Part shown: positions 8,836-17,338 of the stretch, in pieces
How positions within the stretch are numbered: position 1 is the stretch's first letter
Layout of the letters: every line of letters begins with the position of its first letter
DNA from: an uncultured Pseudoruegeria sp.
GTDB lineage: Bacteria; Pseudomonadota; Alphaproteobacteria; Rhodobacterales; Rhodobacteraceae
Length of the DNA stretch: 64,000 nt
Direction: 5' to 3'
NCBI GenBank assembly: GCA_947498155.1
Contig: CANMJD010000001.1
Coordinates: 1,178,001-1,242,000, forward strand
Made by a program: the position numbers and the translations under genes
Notes under the pieces: model-generated
Databases searched by the model: none
What the model was told of the DNA's origin: nothing
Seen by the model: the letters and a program-made list of their open reading frames with translations, nothing else

Positions 8836-9912
8836 TTACGCCCCCAACTGAAGCGCGCGACCGGTTTCTGCGTCGAATAGTTTGACCAGATCACCGGGGA
8901 CATGCACCTGCGTCACGCCGGACAAGTGTTCAATGTCGCCTTGTGTTTCGGCTTTGAATACCAGAGTGGCTTCGCCAAAACGGGCATGAAGTAAAGCTTC
9001 GGAGCCTAAGGGCTCAACAAGATCGAGCGAAATCGGCATCGCAGTGGTTTGTGGCCCCTCAGCAAGGGTCACATGCTCAGGACGAATACCAACGACGACA
9101 TCACGACCGGCATTGCCGTTGATCGGATAAGGAAGCTTAAGTTCAATATCGCCAATTTTGGCGCCGGTTTCTGTTAACGTTCCTTTGACCTGATTCATCG
9201 GGGGAGAGCCCAAAAAGCTGGCTACAAAAACGTTTGCGGGATTATTGAACAACTCCATCGGCGTGCCGATCTGTTCAATTGCTCCGTTATTCATCACCAC
9301 AATGCGGTCGGCCAGCGTCATGGCTTCGACCTGATCGTGGGTCACATAAACGGAAGTCACACCCAGACGGTTGTGCAAACGCTTGATTTCGGCGCGCATC
9401 TGGGTGCGCAGCTTGGCATCAAGGTTGGAGAGCGGTTCATCAAACAGGAAAACTTTGGGGTGGCGCACAATCGCGCGGCCCATCGCGACCCGCTGGCGCT
9501 GACCACCGGAAAGATCTGCCGGACGGCGCTCCAGGTATTCGGTCAGGCCTAAAACCTCGGCAACATCAGAGATCGTGGTTTTGATCTGGTCTTTCGGCAT
9601 TTTGCGAATGCGCAGGCCAAACGCCATGTTGTCAGCGACATTCAGGTGGGGATACAGCGCGTAGTTTTGAAACACCATCGCCACATCACGATCTTTGGGC
9701 GCAACGCGGTTCATGCGCTTTCCATGGATGGTTAAATCGCCGCCGGTGATCTCTTCCAGACCCGCAATCATCCGCAGAGTCGTGGATTTACCACAGCCTG
9801 ACGGGCCTACGAGAACGACGAATTCCTTTTCTGCGACGTTCAGATCGATGCCATGCACCACTTGCACGGCCCCGTAGGCTTTGACGATTTTTTTAAGGTT
9901 CACACCGGACAT
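8836..9912 (-). CDS. ABC importer ATPase (AlgS/MalK-like)
   Basis: A 358-residue carbohydrate-importer ATPase of the MalK/UgpC type. Walker A GPSGCGKST is at 36-44, the signature LSGGQRQRVA near 134, Walker B FLFDEPLSNLD near 155, and the H-loop VTHDQVEAM near 190. A C-terminal OB-like regulatory domain contains GIRPEHVTL. It energises the importer formed with the two following permeases. It is the first gene of the minus-strand operon; its ATG is preceded by GGAGGGG, and the regulatory array 9977-10036 lies about 65 bases upstream. Confidence 0.93.
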   Translation of the reverse strand: MSGVNLKKIVKAYGAVQVVHGIDLNVAEKEFVVLVGPSGCGKSTTLRMIAGLEEITGGDLTIHGKRMNRVAPKDRDVAMVFQNYALYPHLNVADNMAFGLRIRKMPKDQIKTTISDVAEVLGLTEYLERRPADLSGGQRQRVAMGRAIVRHPKVFLFDEPLSNLDAKLRTQMRAEIKRLHNRLGVTSVYVTHDQVEAMTLADRIVVMNNGAIEQIGTPMELFNNPANVFVASFLGSPPMNQVKGTLTETGAKIGDIELKLPYPINGNAGRDVVVGIRPEHVTLAEGPQTTAMPISLDLVEPLGSEALLHARFGEATLVFKAETQGDIEHLSGVTQVHVPGDLVKLFDAETGRALQLGA

Positions 9913-9976
9913 TGTCCCCTCCCTTTGGCGCGGCCGCCTCGCCCCTGATTTGGAAGGAGTGATTCGGCATTCACCG

Positions 9977-10036
9977 ACTGGTATACTAGTAAAATATCTG
10001 GGATACCAGACTGGAATACTAGTCTGGCATACTAGT
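9977..10036. promoter_or_regulatory. Four tandem GntR-type operators
   Basis: Four 14-base palindrome-like sites lie in the divergent promoter region: ACTGGTATACTAGT (9977-9990), TCTGGGATACCAGA (9997-10010), ACTGGAATACTAGT (10010-10023) and TCTGGCATACTAGT (10023-10036). Site spacing is 20, 13 and 13 bases; adjacent sites share one base. The core TGGNATACYA resembles the TGGTATACCA core known for hexuronate regulators of the UxuR/ExuR type. The last site ends immediately before a -35-like TTGACT of the gntR promoter. Likely bound by the adjacent regulator to control both the alginate operon and gntR. Confidence 0.8.
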
Positions 10037-10064
10037 TTGACTTTACGTTATGCTCCTGTATGTT
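10037..10064 (+). promoter_or_regulatory. Probable promoter of gntR
   Basis: TTGACT (10037-10042), a 16-base spacer and TATGTT (10059-10064) fit a sigma-70-type promoter 22 bases before the regulator's ATG. The operator array abuts the -35 box, a position suited to repression or autoregulation. Confidence 0.5.
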
Positions 10065-10085
10065 TCCGCCAACAAGGAGTCCCGG

Positions 10086-10778
10086 ATGGAACAAGCAACT
10101 GCTCGCAGCGACCGTCGTACCAACGTCGATGATATTTTTGACGACCTGTATGAGCAGATTGCAACGCTGCAACTTCGCCCGGGCGATAAGATCTCCGAAG
10201 CTGAAATTGCTGCACAATTTGGCGTATCGCGCCAACCGGTGCGCGACGCTTTCAGCCGATTGGCCAATCTTGATCTTTTGTTGATCCGCCCTCAACGTGC
10301 CACCGAAGTACGGCGTTTCTCTATGCGGGAAATTGAAAAATCCCGTTTTGTTCGGGCGGCCGTCGAAAAAGAAGTCCTTAGACGCGCTGCGCAACTGTGT
10401 GACGCTTCGGGCGCCGAACAACTTGACGCCGCAATCACTCAACAGGAGGCCGCCCTCGCCGCCAGAGATGTCGACCGCTTTGGGCAGTTAGATTACGACT
10501 TCCACAAAATCCTGTGCACTATCGCGCAGGCAGATTACGCTTTTGATGTCATCATGGAAGAAAAAGCCAAGGTCGACCGCTTGTGCATGTTGGGGCTAGC
10601 GAAGGAACAGCGCATGCCCGATCTTATTGCCGACCACAAAGCCATCGCGCAAGGCGTCAAATCCCACGACGCAGACAGCACCATAGCACACGGCATGGCA
10701 CATCTGTCCCGACTGGATGAGACCATCAAGCGCATCTCGGTCACCAATACAAATTATTTTGAACGCGATCCCACCTGA
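10086..10778 (+). CDS. FadR-subfamily GntR regulator of uronate genes
   Basis: A 230-residue regulator with an N-terminal winged helix (about 15-80, FGVSRQPVRDAF recognition region) and a C-terminal all-helical FCD ligand domain. The start at 10086 follows AAGGAG; an upstream in-frame ATG at 10050 lacks a good ribosome site. It is transcribed divergently from the alginate operon, with four operator-like sites between. It is a paralogue of the regulator at 15212-15898: both share FGVSRQPVRDAF, RPQRAT, VRRFS and LSRLDETI. The inducer is probably a uronate or KDG-pathway intermediate, by analogy with UxuR/ExuR/KdgR-type FCD regulators. Confidence 0.85.
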   Translation: MEQATARSDRRTNVDDIFDDLYEQIATLQLRPGDKISEAEIAAQFGVSRQPVRDAFSRLANLDLLLIRPQRATEVRRFSMREIEKSRFVRAAVEKEVLRRAAQLCDASGAEQLDAAITQQEAALAARDVDRFGQLDYDFHKILCTIAQADYAFDVIMEEKAKVDRLCMLGLAKEQRMPDLIADHKAIAQGVKSHDADSTIAHGMAHLSRLDETIKRISVTNTNYFERDPT

Positions 10779-10845
10779 TCTCTTTTTTACACCCCGCCAA
10801 CAACACTCGGCCCCTACCTGCCAATGGCAGAGCGGAAATACAGAC

Positions 10846-12225
10846 ATGACTTCCGAAAAAACCACCTCCTCACACTCCGATGTTCCGGGGGCGGGCAAGG
10901 TACTCTCGCTCGCTTGGCCAATGACACTCAAGGCGATTTTTTTGCATGGGACGGTGGTCATCGACGGCTGGCTGGTGTCCTCGTTGGGGGAAACATCGCT
11001 CGCGGCGATGGGGCTGGCTGCTGCCATTGGCGGTTTTGTCTCGGGAGTGATTTTTGCCTTTTCTAACGCCCTGCAAATCCGCACCGCACAGGCAGCGGGC
11101 ACCAAGAATCCGGTGTTTCTCAAATCGGCACTGGTCTCGGGACTGACCATCAGCCTTGCGATCGGGATTATCGGCATCGCGGTAATATTCGGGTTCGGCC
11201 AGAAAATGACCTCAGCCATGGCCCCTAACACCGCAGTGGCAGAACAGGCCTGGACCTACTTGTCGATCTTTTCATTGGTCATTCTGGCGGAATCCGTTGG
11301 CCAGTGCTTGTCGAGCTACTTCAACGGCTGTGGTCGGACCAAGCTGCCGCTGTATAGCTACTGCCTTTCGGTGCCGATTAATATCCTTGCCAGTGTCATT
11401 CTGATCCACGGATACTTTGGCGCACCCGCCCTTGGTGTGGCAGGGGCCGCCATAGGCAGTGCAATCGGAATCGGCCTGCAAGTTGCTTATCTGTTGGTGC
11501 AACTGAACCGCACAGACGGGCATCTGCGCCACATTACTGGCTGGCACAACGGCAGTTTCGGCCGGACCGTAAAACGTCACCTCAGCTTTTCCCTGCCCAT
11601 TGCCGTCACGTTTATCAGCTCCAATTTCGCCTCGCGCGTTTGTATGTTGATCTATGTGCAAATGAGCATCGCCGCCTTTGCCGCAATGACCCTGATCATG
11701 CCCTGGATCATGGTAGCCGGTACGATCGGGATGCAATGGGCGCAGGCCACCGGCATTATTGTGGCCCAGCTTTTGGGCGAAAAGCGATCTGGCGCAGCGC
11801 TGGACCGGTTCCTGAGTGCCGCTTGGCGGGCCGGTTTCATAACCGCAGTCCCGGTGGCGCTGATCCATGTCGTAATCTGCCTGTCCCCCGGGTTGCTGTA
11901 TCCTTCTTTGGCGGCAGAGACCCAAGCGATCCTGATGAGCTTTACACTGGTTTTATTTATTCTGCCCTTCCCGAAACAGTCCAACGCCATCTGCGGCAAT
12001 ACCCTGCGGGCCAGTGGCGACACCATCTATGTGATGCATGTTTTTGTCTGGTCACAATGGCTTTTCAGCGTACCGGCAACGGCCCTTGCTGTGCTGTATT
12101 TCGATCTCTCACCGGCTTGGGTGATGTCGCTGCTGCTTTGGGAAGAGTTGGTGAAATTTCCAGCCTTTCACCGCAGACTTTGGCGCGGGGATTGGAAATC
12201 ATCCAACGTCGCGGACGGAGGATAA
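10846..12225 (+). CDS. MATE-family transporter
   Basis: A 459-residue integral membrane protein with about twelve hydrophobic segments in two halves, recognisable as MatE/NorM-type from the N-terminal LAWPMTLKAIF and VIDGWLVSSLG regions and the repeated pattern around 230-300. MATE proteins export cationic or small organic compounds by Na+ or H+ antiport. The start at 10846 is the first ATG that gives a normal MATE N-terminus; a longer frame overlaps gntR. It sits between the regulator and catabolic genes of the uronate cluster with short gaps, so it is probably co-transcribed; its substrate there is unknown. Confidence 0.82.
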   Translation: MTSEKTTSSHSDVPGAGKVLSLAWPMTLKAIFLHGTVVIDGWLVSSLGETSLAAMGLAAAIGGFVSGVIFAFSNALQIRTAQAAGTKNPVFLKSALVSGLTISLAIGIIGIAVIFGFGQKMTSAMAPNTAVAEQAWTYLSIFSLVILAESVGQCLSSYFNGCGRTKLPLYSYCLSVPINILASVILIHGYFGAPALGVAGAAIGSAIGIGLQVAYLLVQLNRTDGHLRHITGWHNGSFGRTVKRHLSFSLPIAVTFISSNFASRVCMLIYVQMSIAAFAAMTLIMPWIMVAGTIGMQWAQATGIIVAQLLGEKRSGAALDRFLSAAWRAGFITAVPVALIHVVICLSPGLLYPSLAAETQAILMSFTLVLFILPFPKQSNAICGNTLRASGDTIYVMHVFVWSQWLFSVPATALAVLYFDLSPAWVMSLLLWEELVKFPAFHRRLWRGDWKSSNVADGG

Positions 12226-12267
12226 GCGCCGCCGCCATCACAACAGGTTCCAAAGAGGAGGAAACCA

Positions 12268-13416
12268 ATGGGTAAGCTGAAAGTGCTGGTCGCAGGCACA
12301 GGATTTGCCGGACAGGGCCACACAGAGGCCTTTCGCGCCGCCGGTGCCGAAGTTGTCGGCATGGTCGGGCGCACCGAACATGTTGTGGATGAGATCTCCA
12401 ATAAGCTAGGCATTCCCTATGGCGGCACCGATTGGGCCGCCGCTCTCAGCACCCTGCAACCCGACATCGTCGCCATCGCCACACCGGGCGGGGCGCATTA
12501 TCAGCAAATAAAACAGGCGATTGCTGCGGGCTGCCATGTCTTTTGTGACAAACCCATGACCACCGAGGGCGCAACAGCGACAGAGCTTTATCAACAGGCT
12601 CGTGCCAAAGGCATCAAAACCGCCTTTGCCGCCAGTTTTCAATATACCCCTTCAGTGCAGCACGCCAAGCAGCTGATCGCAGAGGGGGCCATTGGGGAAC
12701 CCACTGAAATTGAGAATATTTCCCACTTTAATCTGGAACGCGGCATCCCCTTTGGCTGGTCCCATCGAGCCGAGGATGGTGGCGGACGGCTCAACAACAG
12801 CTTTACCCATTCACTGGCCATTTCCACCGCCCTTATCGAAGGCAGCATCCAGAAAATCTGCGGCGATGTGCGCGATGATTTGGGGCGCGCACCGATTGTC
12901 GAAGGTGTTCATGATTTTACCAAACGTCGCCAGTTCATTCCGCAAAACATGGACGATCCCGCGCTGAAATGGGGAAAGAGCAACGTCGAGTGGTCCTTTA
13001 CGGTGATGGCACGGCTGCAAACACCGCTGGCCGCGCAACCGGTGTCGGTCCTGTTCAAACACGGCGGGCTGGTGCCACGCTTTAACGAAGATCACATTGT
13101 TATCTACGGCACCAAGGGCGCGATTTATCTTGTCGGGCATTACGGATCAGGCCCGCTTTATTTGCATGATGGCAACGATTGGGCCGAAGTCCCGACTCCA
13201 TCCGATATTGCGCAATCAGTCCGCGATGATGTTGGCGAGACAGAGCAATGCTGGCAGGTACTCGCCGACCTGTTCCTGCGTGACATTCAAGGTCAGCAGG
13301 TTGCGCCCTACCCAACATTTGCCGAGGGCAGCCTCTATCAGAATATCATCGACAGTTTGCGGCAATCCGACAATTGGGTGGATGTGAGCCACCTGCAAAA
13401 GGGAGATGCAACATGA
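12268..13416 (+). CDS. Gfo/Idh/MocA-family oxidoreductase
   Basis: A 382-residue NAD(P)-dependent oxidoreductase. The N-terminal Rossmann loop GTGFAGQGH (about 9-17) and the CDKPMTTE segment (about 93-100, the position of the family's E/D-K-P motif) are clear, followed by the C-terminal alpha/beta substrate domain. AGAGGAGGAAACCA precedes the ATG. Its stop overlaps the ATG of the mannonate dehydratase gene by ATGA, so the two are translationally coupled. A role in converting a uronate or aldonate to the dehydratase's substrate is an inference; the exact reaction cannot be told. Confidence 0.82.
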   Translation: MGKLKVLVAGTGFAGQGHTEAFRAAGAEVVGMVGRTEHVVDEISNKLGIPYGGTDWAAALSTLQPDIVAIATPGGAHYQQIKQAIAAGCHVFCDKPMTTEGATATELYQQARAKGIKTAFAASFQYTPSVQHAKQLIAEGAIGEPTEIENISHFNLERGIPFGWSHRAEDGGGRLNNSFTHSLAISTALIEGSIQKICGDVRDDLGRAPIVEGVHDFTKRRQFIPQNMDDPALKWGKSNVEWSFTVMARLQTPLAAQPVSVLFKHGGLVPRFNEDHIVIYGTKGAIYLVGHYGSGPLYLHDGNDWAEVPTPSDIAQSVRDDVGETEQCWQVLADLFLRDIQGQQVAPYPTFAEGSLYQNIIDSLRQSDNWVDVSHLQKGDAT

Positions 13417-14639
13417 AGATCACAGGTGCAGAAGTATTCATCGGTGGGCCGGGCAAAAACTATGTCACCCTGAAAATCATGACCGATCAGGGCATCTACG
13501 GGCTGGGCGATGCGACATTAAACAACCGCGAAACCCTACCCGCTGCCTATCTGCAGGACTACCTGATCCCCAACCTTATTGGCATGGACCCGCGCAATAG
13601 CGAAGACATCTGGCAGTTCTTCTATCGTGGCGCTTATTTCCGCGGTGGGCCGATCGCCATGGCCGCCTATGGGGCGATCGACATGGCGCTGTGGGACATC
13701 AAAGGCAAACTGGCGGGGCTCCCACTATACCAACTCTTTGGCGGCAAAAGTCGCGACGGGGCGATGGTCTATGCCCATGCCACGGGGGCTGATCTGGCCG
13801 ATCTGAAAGATTCTGTCAGCAGCTATCTGGAACAGGGCTACAAGGCGGTCCGCGTGCAATGCGGTATTCCCGATATGCCGAATGCCGGTTATGCCGTGCC
13901 GGATGAAAAATCTGCCGGTGCGGATTACATCACCGACTTTTCCGGCATCCGCCCCAAGGTCGAAATTTGGGACAGTGATAAATATCTGCGTTTCATGCCC
14001 GACGCATTGGCCGAGGTCCGCAACCATGTCGGGCCGAATGTTAAAATTCTGCATGACGTGCACCACCGGCTGTTACCTCGTGAAGCCGCCGCATTCGCCA
14101 AAGCGGTGGAACCGGTCGGGCTCTATTGGCTCGAAGATCCGACACCTGCCGAGGATCAGGAATCGCTACGCTTGATCCGACAGCATTCGACGACCCCGAT
14201 CGCTATTGGCGAGGTGTTCAATTCGATCTGGGATTGCAACAAGCTCATCGAAAACGAGCTAATCGACTTTATCCGCGTTGCGGTGACCTATGCCGGCGGC
14301 ATCACACACACAAAGCGTATTGTCGAGCTAGCAGGGCTGCACCACATCCGAACCGGATTTCACGGCGCCCCCAGCCATTCGCCGATCTCCATGGCCGCAC
14401 AGGCGCATCTGAACGCTTGGGCGCCGAATTTCGGCATTCAGGAATATCTTGTGCTCGGCAGCGCAGCCTGTGATGCCCTGTTCCCGTCTGACCACGTGAT
14501 GGAGAACGGCATGTTTCAGGTTAGCGATGCCCCCGGTCTGGGAGTCGATTTCGACGAGACCGAGGCCAAACGCTATAGCTACATCGCAGGTAGCCATCCT
14601 GTTGTACGCCTTCAGGATGGCACCCTATGGAATTACTGA
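13413..14639 (+). CDS. manD: D-mannonate dehydratase, enolase superfamily (ManD)
   Basis: A 408-residue mandelate racemase/enolase-superfamily protein closely matching ManD in layout. Metal and catalytic positions are visible: the HDVHHRL segment (Asp and His), EDPTPAED (Glu), GEVFNS (Glu) and FHGAPSHSP (His). The long 20s/150s region with the GYAVPDEK loop is also typical. ManD enzymes dehydrate D-mannonate, some also D-gluconate, to 2-keto-3-deoxygluconate, joining the alginate branch at KDG. The start is at 13413, in ATGA overlap with the previous stop; an earlier frame start would overlap more. Some members are slow or act on other acid sugars, so the substrate is probable rather than proven. 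Confidence 0.88.
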   Translation: MKITGAEVFIGGPGKNYVTLKIMTDQGIYGLGDATLNNRETLPAAYLQDYLIPNLIGMDPRNSEDIWQFFYRGAYFRGGPIAMAAYGAIDMALWDIKGKLAGLPLYQLFGGKSRDGAMVYAHATGADLADLKDSVSSYLEQGYKAVRVQCGIPDMPNAGYAVPDEKSAGADYITDFSGIRPKVEIWDSDKYLRFMPDALAEVRNHVGPNVKILHDVHHRLLPREAAAFAKAVEPVGLYWLEDPTPAEDQESLRLIRQHSTTPIAIGEVFNSIWDCNKLIENELIDFIRVAVTYAGGITHTKRIVELAGLHHIRTGFHGAPSHSPISMAAQAHLNAWAPNFGIQEYLVLGSAACDALFPSDHVMENGMFQVSDAPGLGVDFDETEAKRYSYIAGSHPVVRLQDGTLWNY

Positions 14640-14648
14640 CGCCCGCGC

Positions 14649-15167
14649 CTAGGCTGTGCCGCGCACCGGACGATTGTTGGTTATATTAAAAATCATTCCG
14701 TCCAGAAGCTCGTCCAGATCAGGACGGGCGGCGGGGCCGTTCGAAATATCGACTAGCATTAAAGTGCCGTCAGGCCGAATTCCAAAAGCCCCGGGTTCGG
14801 CAAAATTCTCGGTTGTCTCTGCTTCGGAAAGGGGTTCGGAAACATACAGACCGAGCTTGCGCATCTGTGGTTCAGTCAGCCCGTAGCACAGATCAAAATC
14901 CCAGCCGAATTCGGCCTTATCTGCCAGCGCCTTCTCTTCGGTATCCGCCGAAACAACGATAACATCCATCTGCGCGCGCCAGTCCGGTAGAACCGCATTC
15001 AGTTTATTGAGAAACCGTTTGCACCGGGGGCAGTGTTTACCCCGGTAGACAAACAACATGCTCCAGCGCACGGTTGGGGCACCCACGGTCAGAACTTCCG
15101 AACGCCCTGCAACAGGGAAAGACAGCGGCCCAAAAACGGTTCCGACAGGCGGTTTGGTAAATGTCAT
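14649..15167 (-). CDS. Peroxiredoxin-like (AhpC/TSA) thioredoxin-fold protein
   Basis: A 172-residue thioredoxin-fold protein of the AhpC/TSA or redoxin type. A CPRC motif (residues 46-49) follows a beta strand and is preceded by FVYRGKH; the C-terminal part has GAFGIRPDGTL, typical of these small redoxins. The ATG at 15167 has AAAGGAAAT upstream, whereas the longer frame to 15212 lacks one. It is convergent with manD (9-base gap) and lies downstream of the second GntR gene. It probably reduces peroxides or disulfides; no link to uronate metabolism is evident. Confidence 0.75.
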   Translation of the reverse strand: MTFTKPPVGTVFGPLSFPVAGRSEVLTVGAPTVRWSMLFVYRGKHCPRCKRFLNKLNAVLPDWRAQMDVIVVSADTEEKALADKAEFGWDFDLCYGLTEPQMRKLGLYVSEPLSEAETTENFAEPGAFGIRPDGTLMLVDISNGPAARPDLDELLDGMIFNITNNRPVRGTA

Positions 15168-15211
15168 TCTATTTCCTTTGATATAGCCCCAGCGGGAGTG
15201 CAAACCCAGCA

Positions 15212-15898
15212 CTAGTTTGGTTCAAAATACTCGGCATGGGATTTATGGATGTCGACAATGGTTTCATCTAACCTGCTCAGATGATGGCGCACCAGGGCAC
15301 GGGCATCCTCAATAGATTTTACCTCAAGTGCCTCAGCAATCGCAACATGATCAGCCAGAATTTCAGCGCCCTCTTTGTCGTGCTCCAGGCTCAACATGCA
15401 AAGCCGTTCAACTTTCTGTTTGCACTGTTTGATTAAATCAAACGCCATTGGCTGCCCGATAGACTCACAAATCTTTTGATGAAAGTTCAAGTCCAGAGCG
15501 TGAAACTGCTCCATGTCACCCCGATCCAGCGCTGCCTTCTGGGCCGCAATTGCCGCCTGCAGCATGGTGGTTTTATCAGCGTCCCAAAGCTCGCAGGCGC
15601 GTTTGATCACCTCCAATTCAACCGACAAGCGCAGGAACCGGGTGTTTTCGATTTCCTCAAGGGAAAACCGGCGCACGACGGTGGCGCGTTGCGGACGGAC
15701 TTCCAGCAAGTCCAGATTGCCTAGGCGGTTAAACGCATCGCGCACAGGTTGCCGGGACACCCCGAATCGTCGCCCGACATCGGCCTCGGAAATCTTGGCG
15801 CCGGGTAATAGTTCAAGGTTGACGATTTCTGCGTAGAGCAGATCAAACACCATATCCGCCGTAGAACGCGGTGCCGATTGGTTTAACAGTTTTTCCAT
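15212..15898 (-). CDS. Second FadR-subfamily GntR regulator
   Basis: A 228-residue winged-helix/FCD regulator, clearly paralogous to the one at 10086-10778 (near-identical recognition region FGVSRQPVRDAF and common RPQRAT and LSRLDETI). The start at 15898 follows GGCAGGAAAC; a longer frame to 15937 exists. It is divergent from the TRAP genes, with one operator-like site at 16041-16058 between them. It probably controls the TRAP importer and, given the shared site, may bind the operators at 9977-10036 as well. Confidence 0.84.
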   Translation of the reverse strand: MEKLLNQSAPRSTADMVFDLLYAEIVNLELLPGAKISEADVGRRFGVSRQPVRDAFNRLGNLDLLEVRPQRATVVRRFSLEEIENTRFLRLSVELEVIKRACELWDADKTTMLQAAIAAQKAALDRGDMEQFHALDLNFHQKICESIGQPMAFDLIKQCKQKVERLCMLSLEHDKEGAEILADHVAIAEALEVKSIEDARALVRHHLSRLDETIVDIHKSHAEYFEPN

Positions 15899-16034
15899 GT
15901 TTCCTGCCCTTAACTTTGTTTTGATCACCTGCTTCAAGCGCTCACAACCCCTTTACTACAAAGGCCGCACGATAAGAAACCTCCTCCGGCATCAACAAAC
16001 TTTTCTGAAACCACCATGACAAAAAGAATCTGTC

Positions 16035-16058
16035 TTGACAAGACTGGGATACTAGTCT
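16035..16058. promoter_or_regulatory. GntR-type operator next to a -35-like box
   Basis: AGACTGGGATACTAGTCT (16041-16058) has inverted ends AGACT/AGTCT and contains ACTGGGATACTAGT, the same site found four times at 9977-10036. TTGACA at 16035-16040 directly precedes it and could be the -35 element of the TRAP promoter, although no good -10 box is seen at 17 bases. Confidence 0.7.
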
Positions 16059-16116
16059 CCAATTTGACCGTGAGCACAGAAACCCGACACGGGGCTGTGT
16101 GGACAGAAATTTGTTT

Positions 16117-16143
16117 CGACTGACCCAGAGGAGAGGTCAGTCG
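16117..16143 (+). promoter_or_regulatory. Leader hairpin with purine-rich loop
   Basis: Arms CGACTGACC (16117-16125) and GGTCAGTCG (16135-16143) pair perfectly over 9 bp around the loop CAGAGGAGA. It lies in the roughly 230-base leader between the operator and dctP. The GAGGAG loop looks like an exposed Shine-Dalgarno or protein-binding site, but no start codon follows at the right distance. Confidence 0.4.
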
Positions 16144-16287
16144 CGCTGGCAAGATAGGGAGCTTCTCAAAACGACGCGGATCGACAAGGCGTCCACGTTG
16201 CGCAAAACCTGCAAAGGAGCGACCGGATTTTCACAGGGCAACCTATCCGGACTTTACCACTCTACGAAAACGAAAAGGGAGAAAACC

Positions 16288-17271
16288 ATGTATCATAAAT
16301 TTTCAAAGACAGTCTTCGGGGCCGCGACGGCGCTTGCCCTTGTTGCAACTGCTGCAACCGCTGACGACTGGCGCGCGTGGAACATCCACAACGATGGCCA
16401 CCCGAACACCGCAGCCATGGACCGTTTTGCTGAACTGGCCAAAGAAAAAACCGGTGGCGAAGTCACCATCGAAGTATTCCACGGCGGCGTTCTGGGCAGC
16501 CAGCCCGACGCGTTGGAGCAGGTTCAGCTGGGCGCGATCGACATTGGTAACTTTAACCTCGGCCCCATCGGTCCTCTGGTAAAGGAAGCTAACCTTGTTT
16601 CCCTGCCGTTCATCTTCCGCGACGTGCCGCACATGTTCCGCGTTCTTGACGGGCCAGCTGGTGAAAAAATTGCAGGTGCCATGTCCGAAGCAGGTCTGGT
16701 TCCAATCGGTTGGTTCGATGCTGGTGCCCGTTCCTTCTATAACAACTCGGGTCCAATCAACTCACCTGCTGACGTTGAAGGCATGAAAATCCGCGTGATG
16801 AACAACGATCTGTTCACCGGCATGGTAAACGCCATGGGCGGCAACGGCACACCAATGGCCTTTGGCGAAGTTTACCAAGCGCTGAGCACAGGCGTTGTGG
16901 ATGGCGCAGAAAACAACCTGCCGTCCTTCCAGTCTGTTGGTCACTACGAAGTCAGCGGCTACTACTCGCTGTCCGAGCACCTGATCATTCCAGAGTGTAT
17001 CTGCGTAAACGCCGCTAAATTTGACGCCCTCTCCCCTGAAATGCAGGCCGCTCTTACAGCTGCCGCTGAAGAAGCCTCGCTGTACCAGCGCGAACTTTGG
17101 GCAGAGCAAACAGCTGCAAGCCGCACTGCGGTTGAAGAAGCTGGCGTTAAAATCAACCTCATCGCTGACAAAGGCCCATTCCAGGAGGCAATGGCCCCTG
17201 TATATGAGAACTATCTGGCAGCGAACCCTGACATGGCGGAACTGGTCGAATTGGCCCAGTCCACCGAATAA
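16288..17271 (+). CDS. dctP: TRAP transporter substrate-binding protein DctP
   Basis: A 327-residue DctP-family periplasmic receptor with a signal peptide ending ATAATA before DDW. The family's conserved core is present: the arginine in KIRVMNN and the downstream TPMAFGEVYQAL and VDGAENN segments. AAAGGGAGAAAACC precedes the ATG; the frame is open for 63 codons upstream but the signal peptide fixes the start. It delivers a carboxylic acid, most likely a hexuronate given the flanking regulators and mannonate dehydratase, to the DctQM permease encoded next. Confidence 0.9.
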   Translation: MYHKFSKTVFGAATALALVATAATADDWRAWNIHNDGHPNTAAMDRFAELAKEKTGGEVTIEVFHGGVLGSQPDALEQVQLGAIDIGNFNLGPIGPLVKEANLVSLPFIFRDVPHMFRVLDGPAGEKIAGAMSEAGLVPIGWFDAGARSFYNNSGPINSPADVEGMKIRVMNNDLFTGMVNAMGGNGTPMAFGEVYQALSTGVVDGAENNLPSFQSVGHYEVSGYYSLSEHLIIPECICVNAAKFDALSPEMQAALTAAAEEASLYQRELWAEQTAASRTAVEEAGVKINLIADKGPFQEAMAPVYENYLAANPDMAELVELAQSTE

Positions 17272-17291
17272 TCACGGCACATAGCCACTCG

Positions 17292-17318
17292 GAACGCCCG
17301 GCTTATGGCCGGGCGTTC
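17292..17318 (+). terminator. Intercistronic hairpin dctP-dctQ
   Basis: Perfect 11-bp arms GAACGCCCGGC (17292-17302) and GCCGGGCGTTC (17308-17318) around a 5-base loop, without a T-run. It lies between the binding-protein and permease genes and probably protects the dctP transcript or reduces read-through. Confidence 0.65.
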
Positions 17319-17338
17319 TGCACTGGAAGGGAATGCTC

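Noticed and set aside
16099-16287. N-terminal extension of DctP by 63 residues
   Set aside because: The extension lacks a ribosome site and would bury the signal peptide that begins at 16288.
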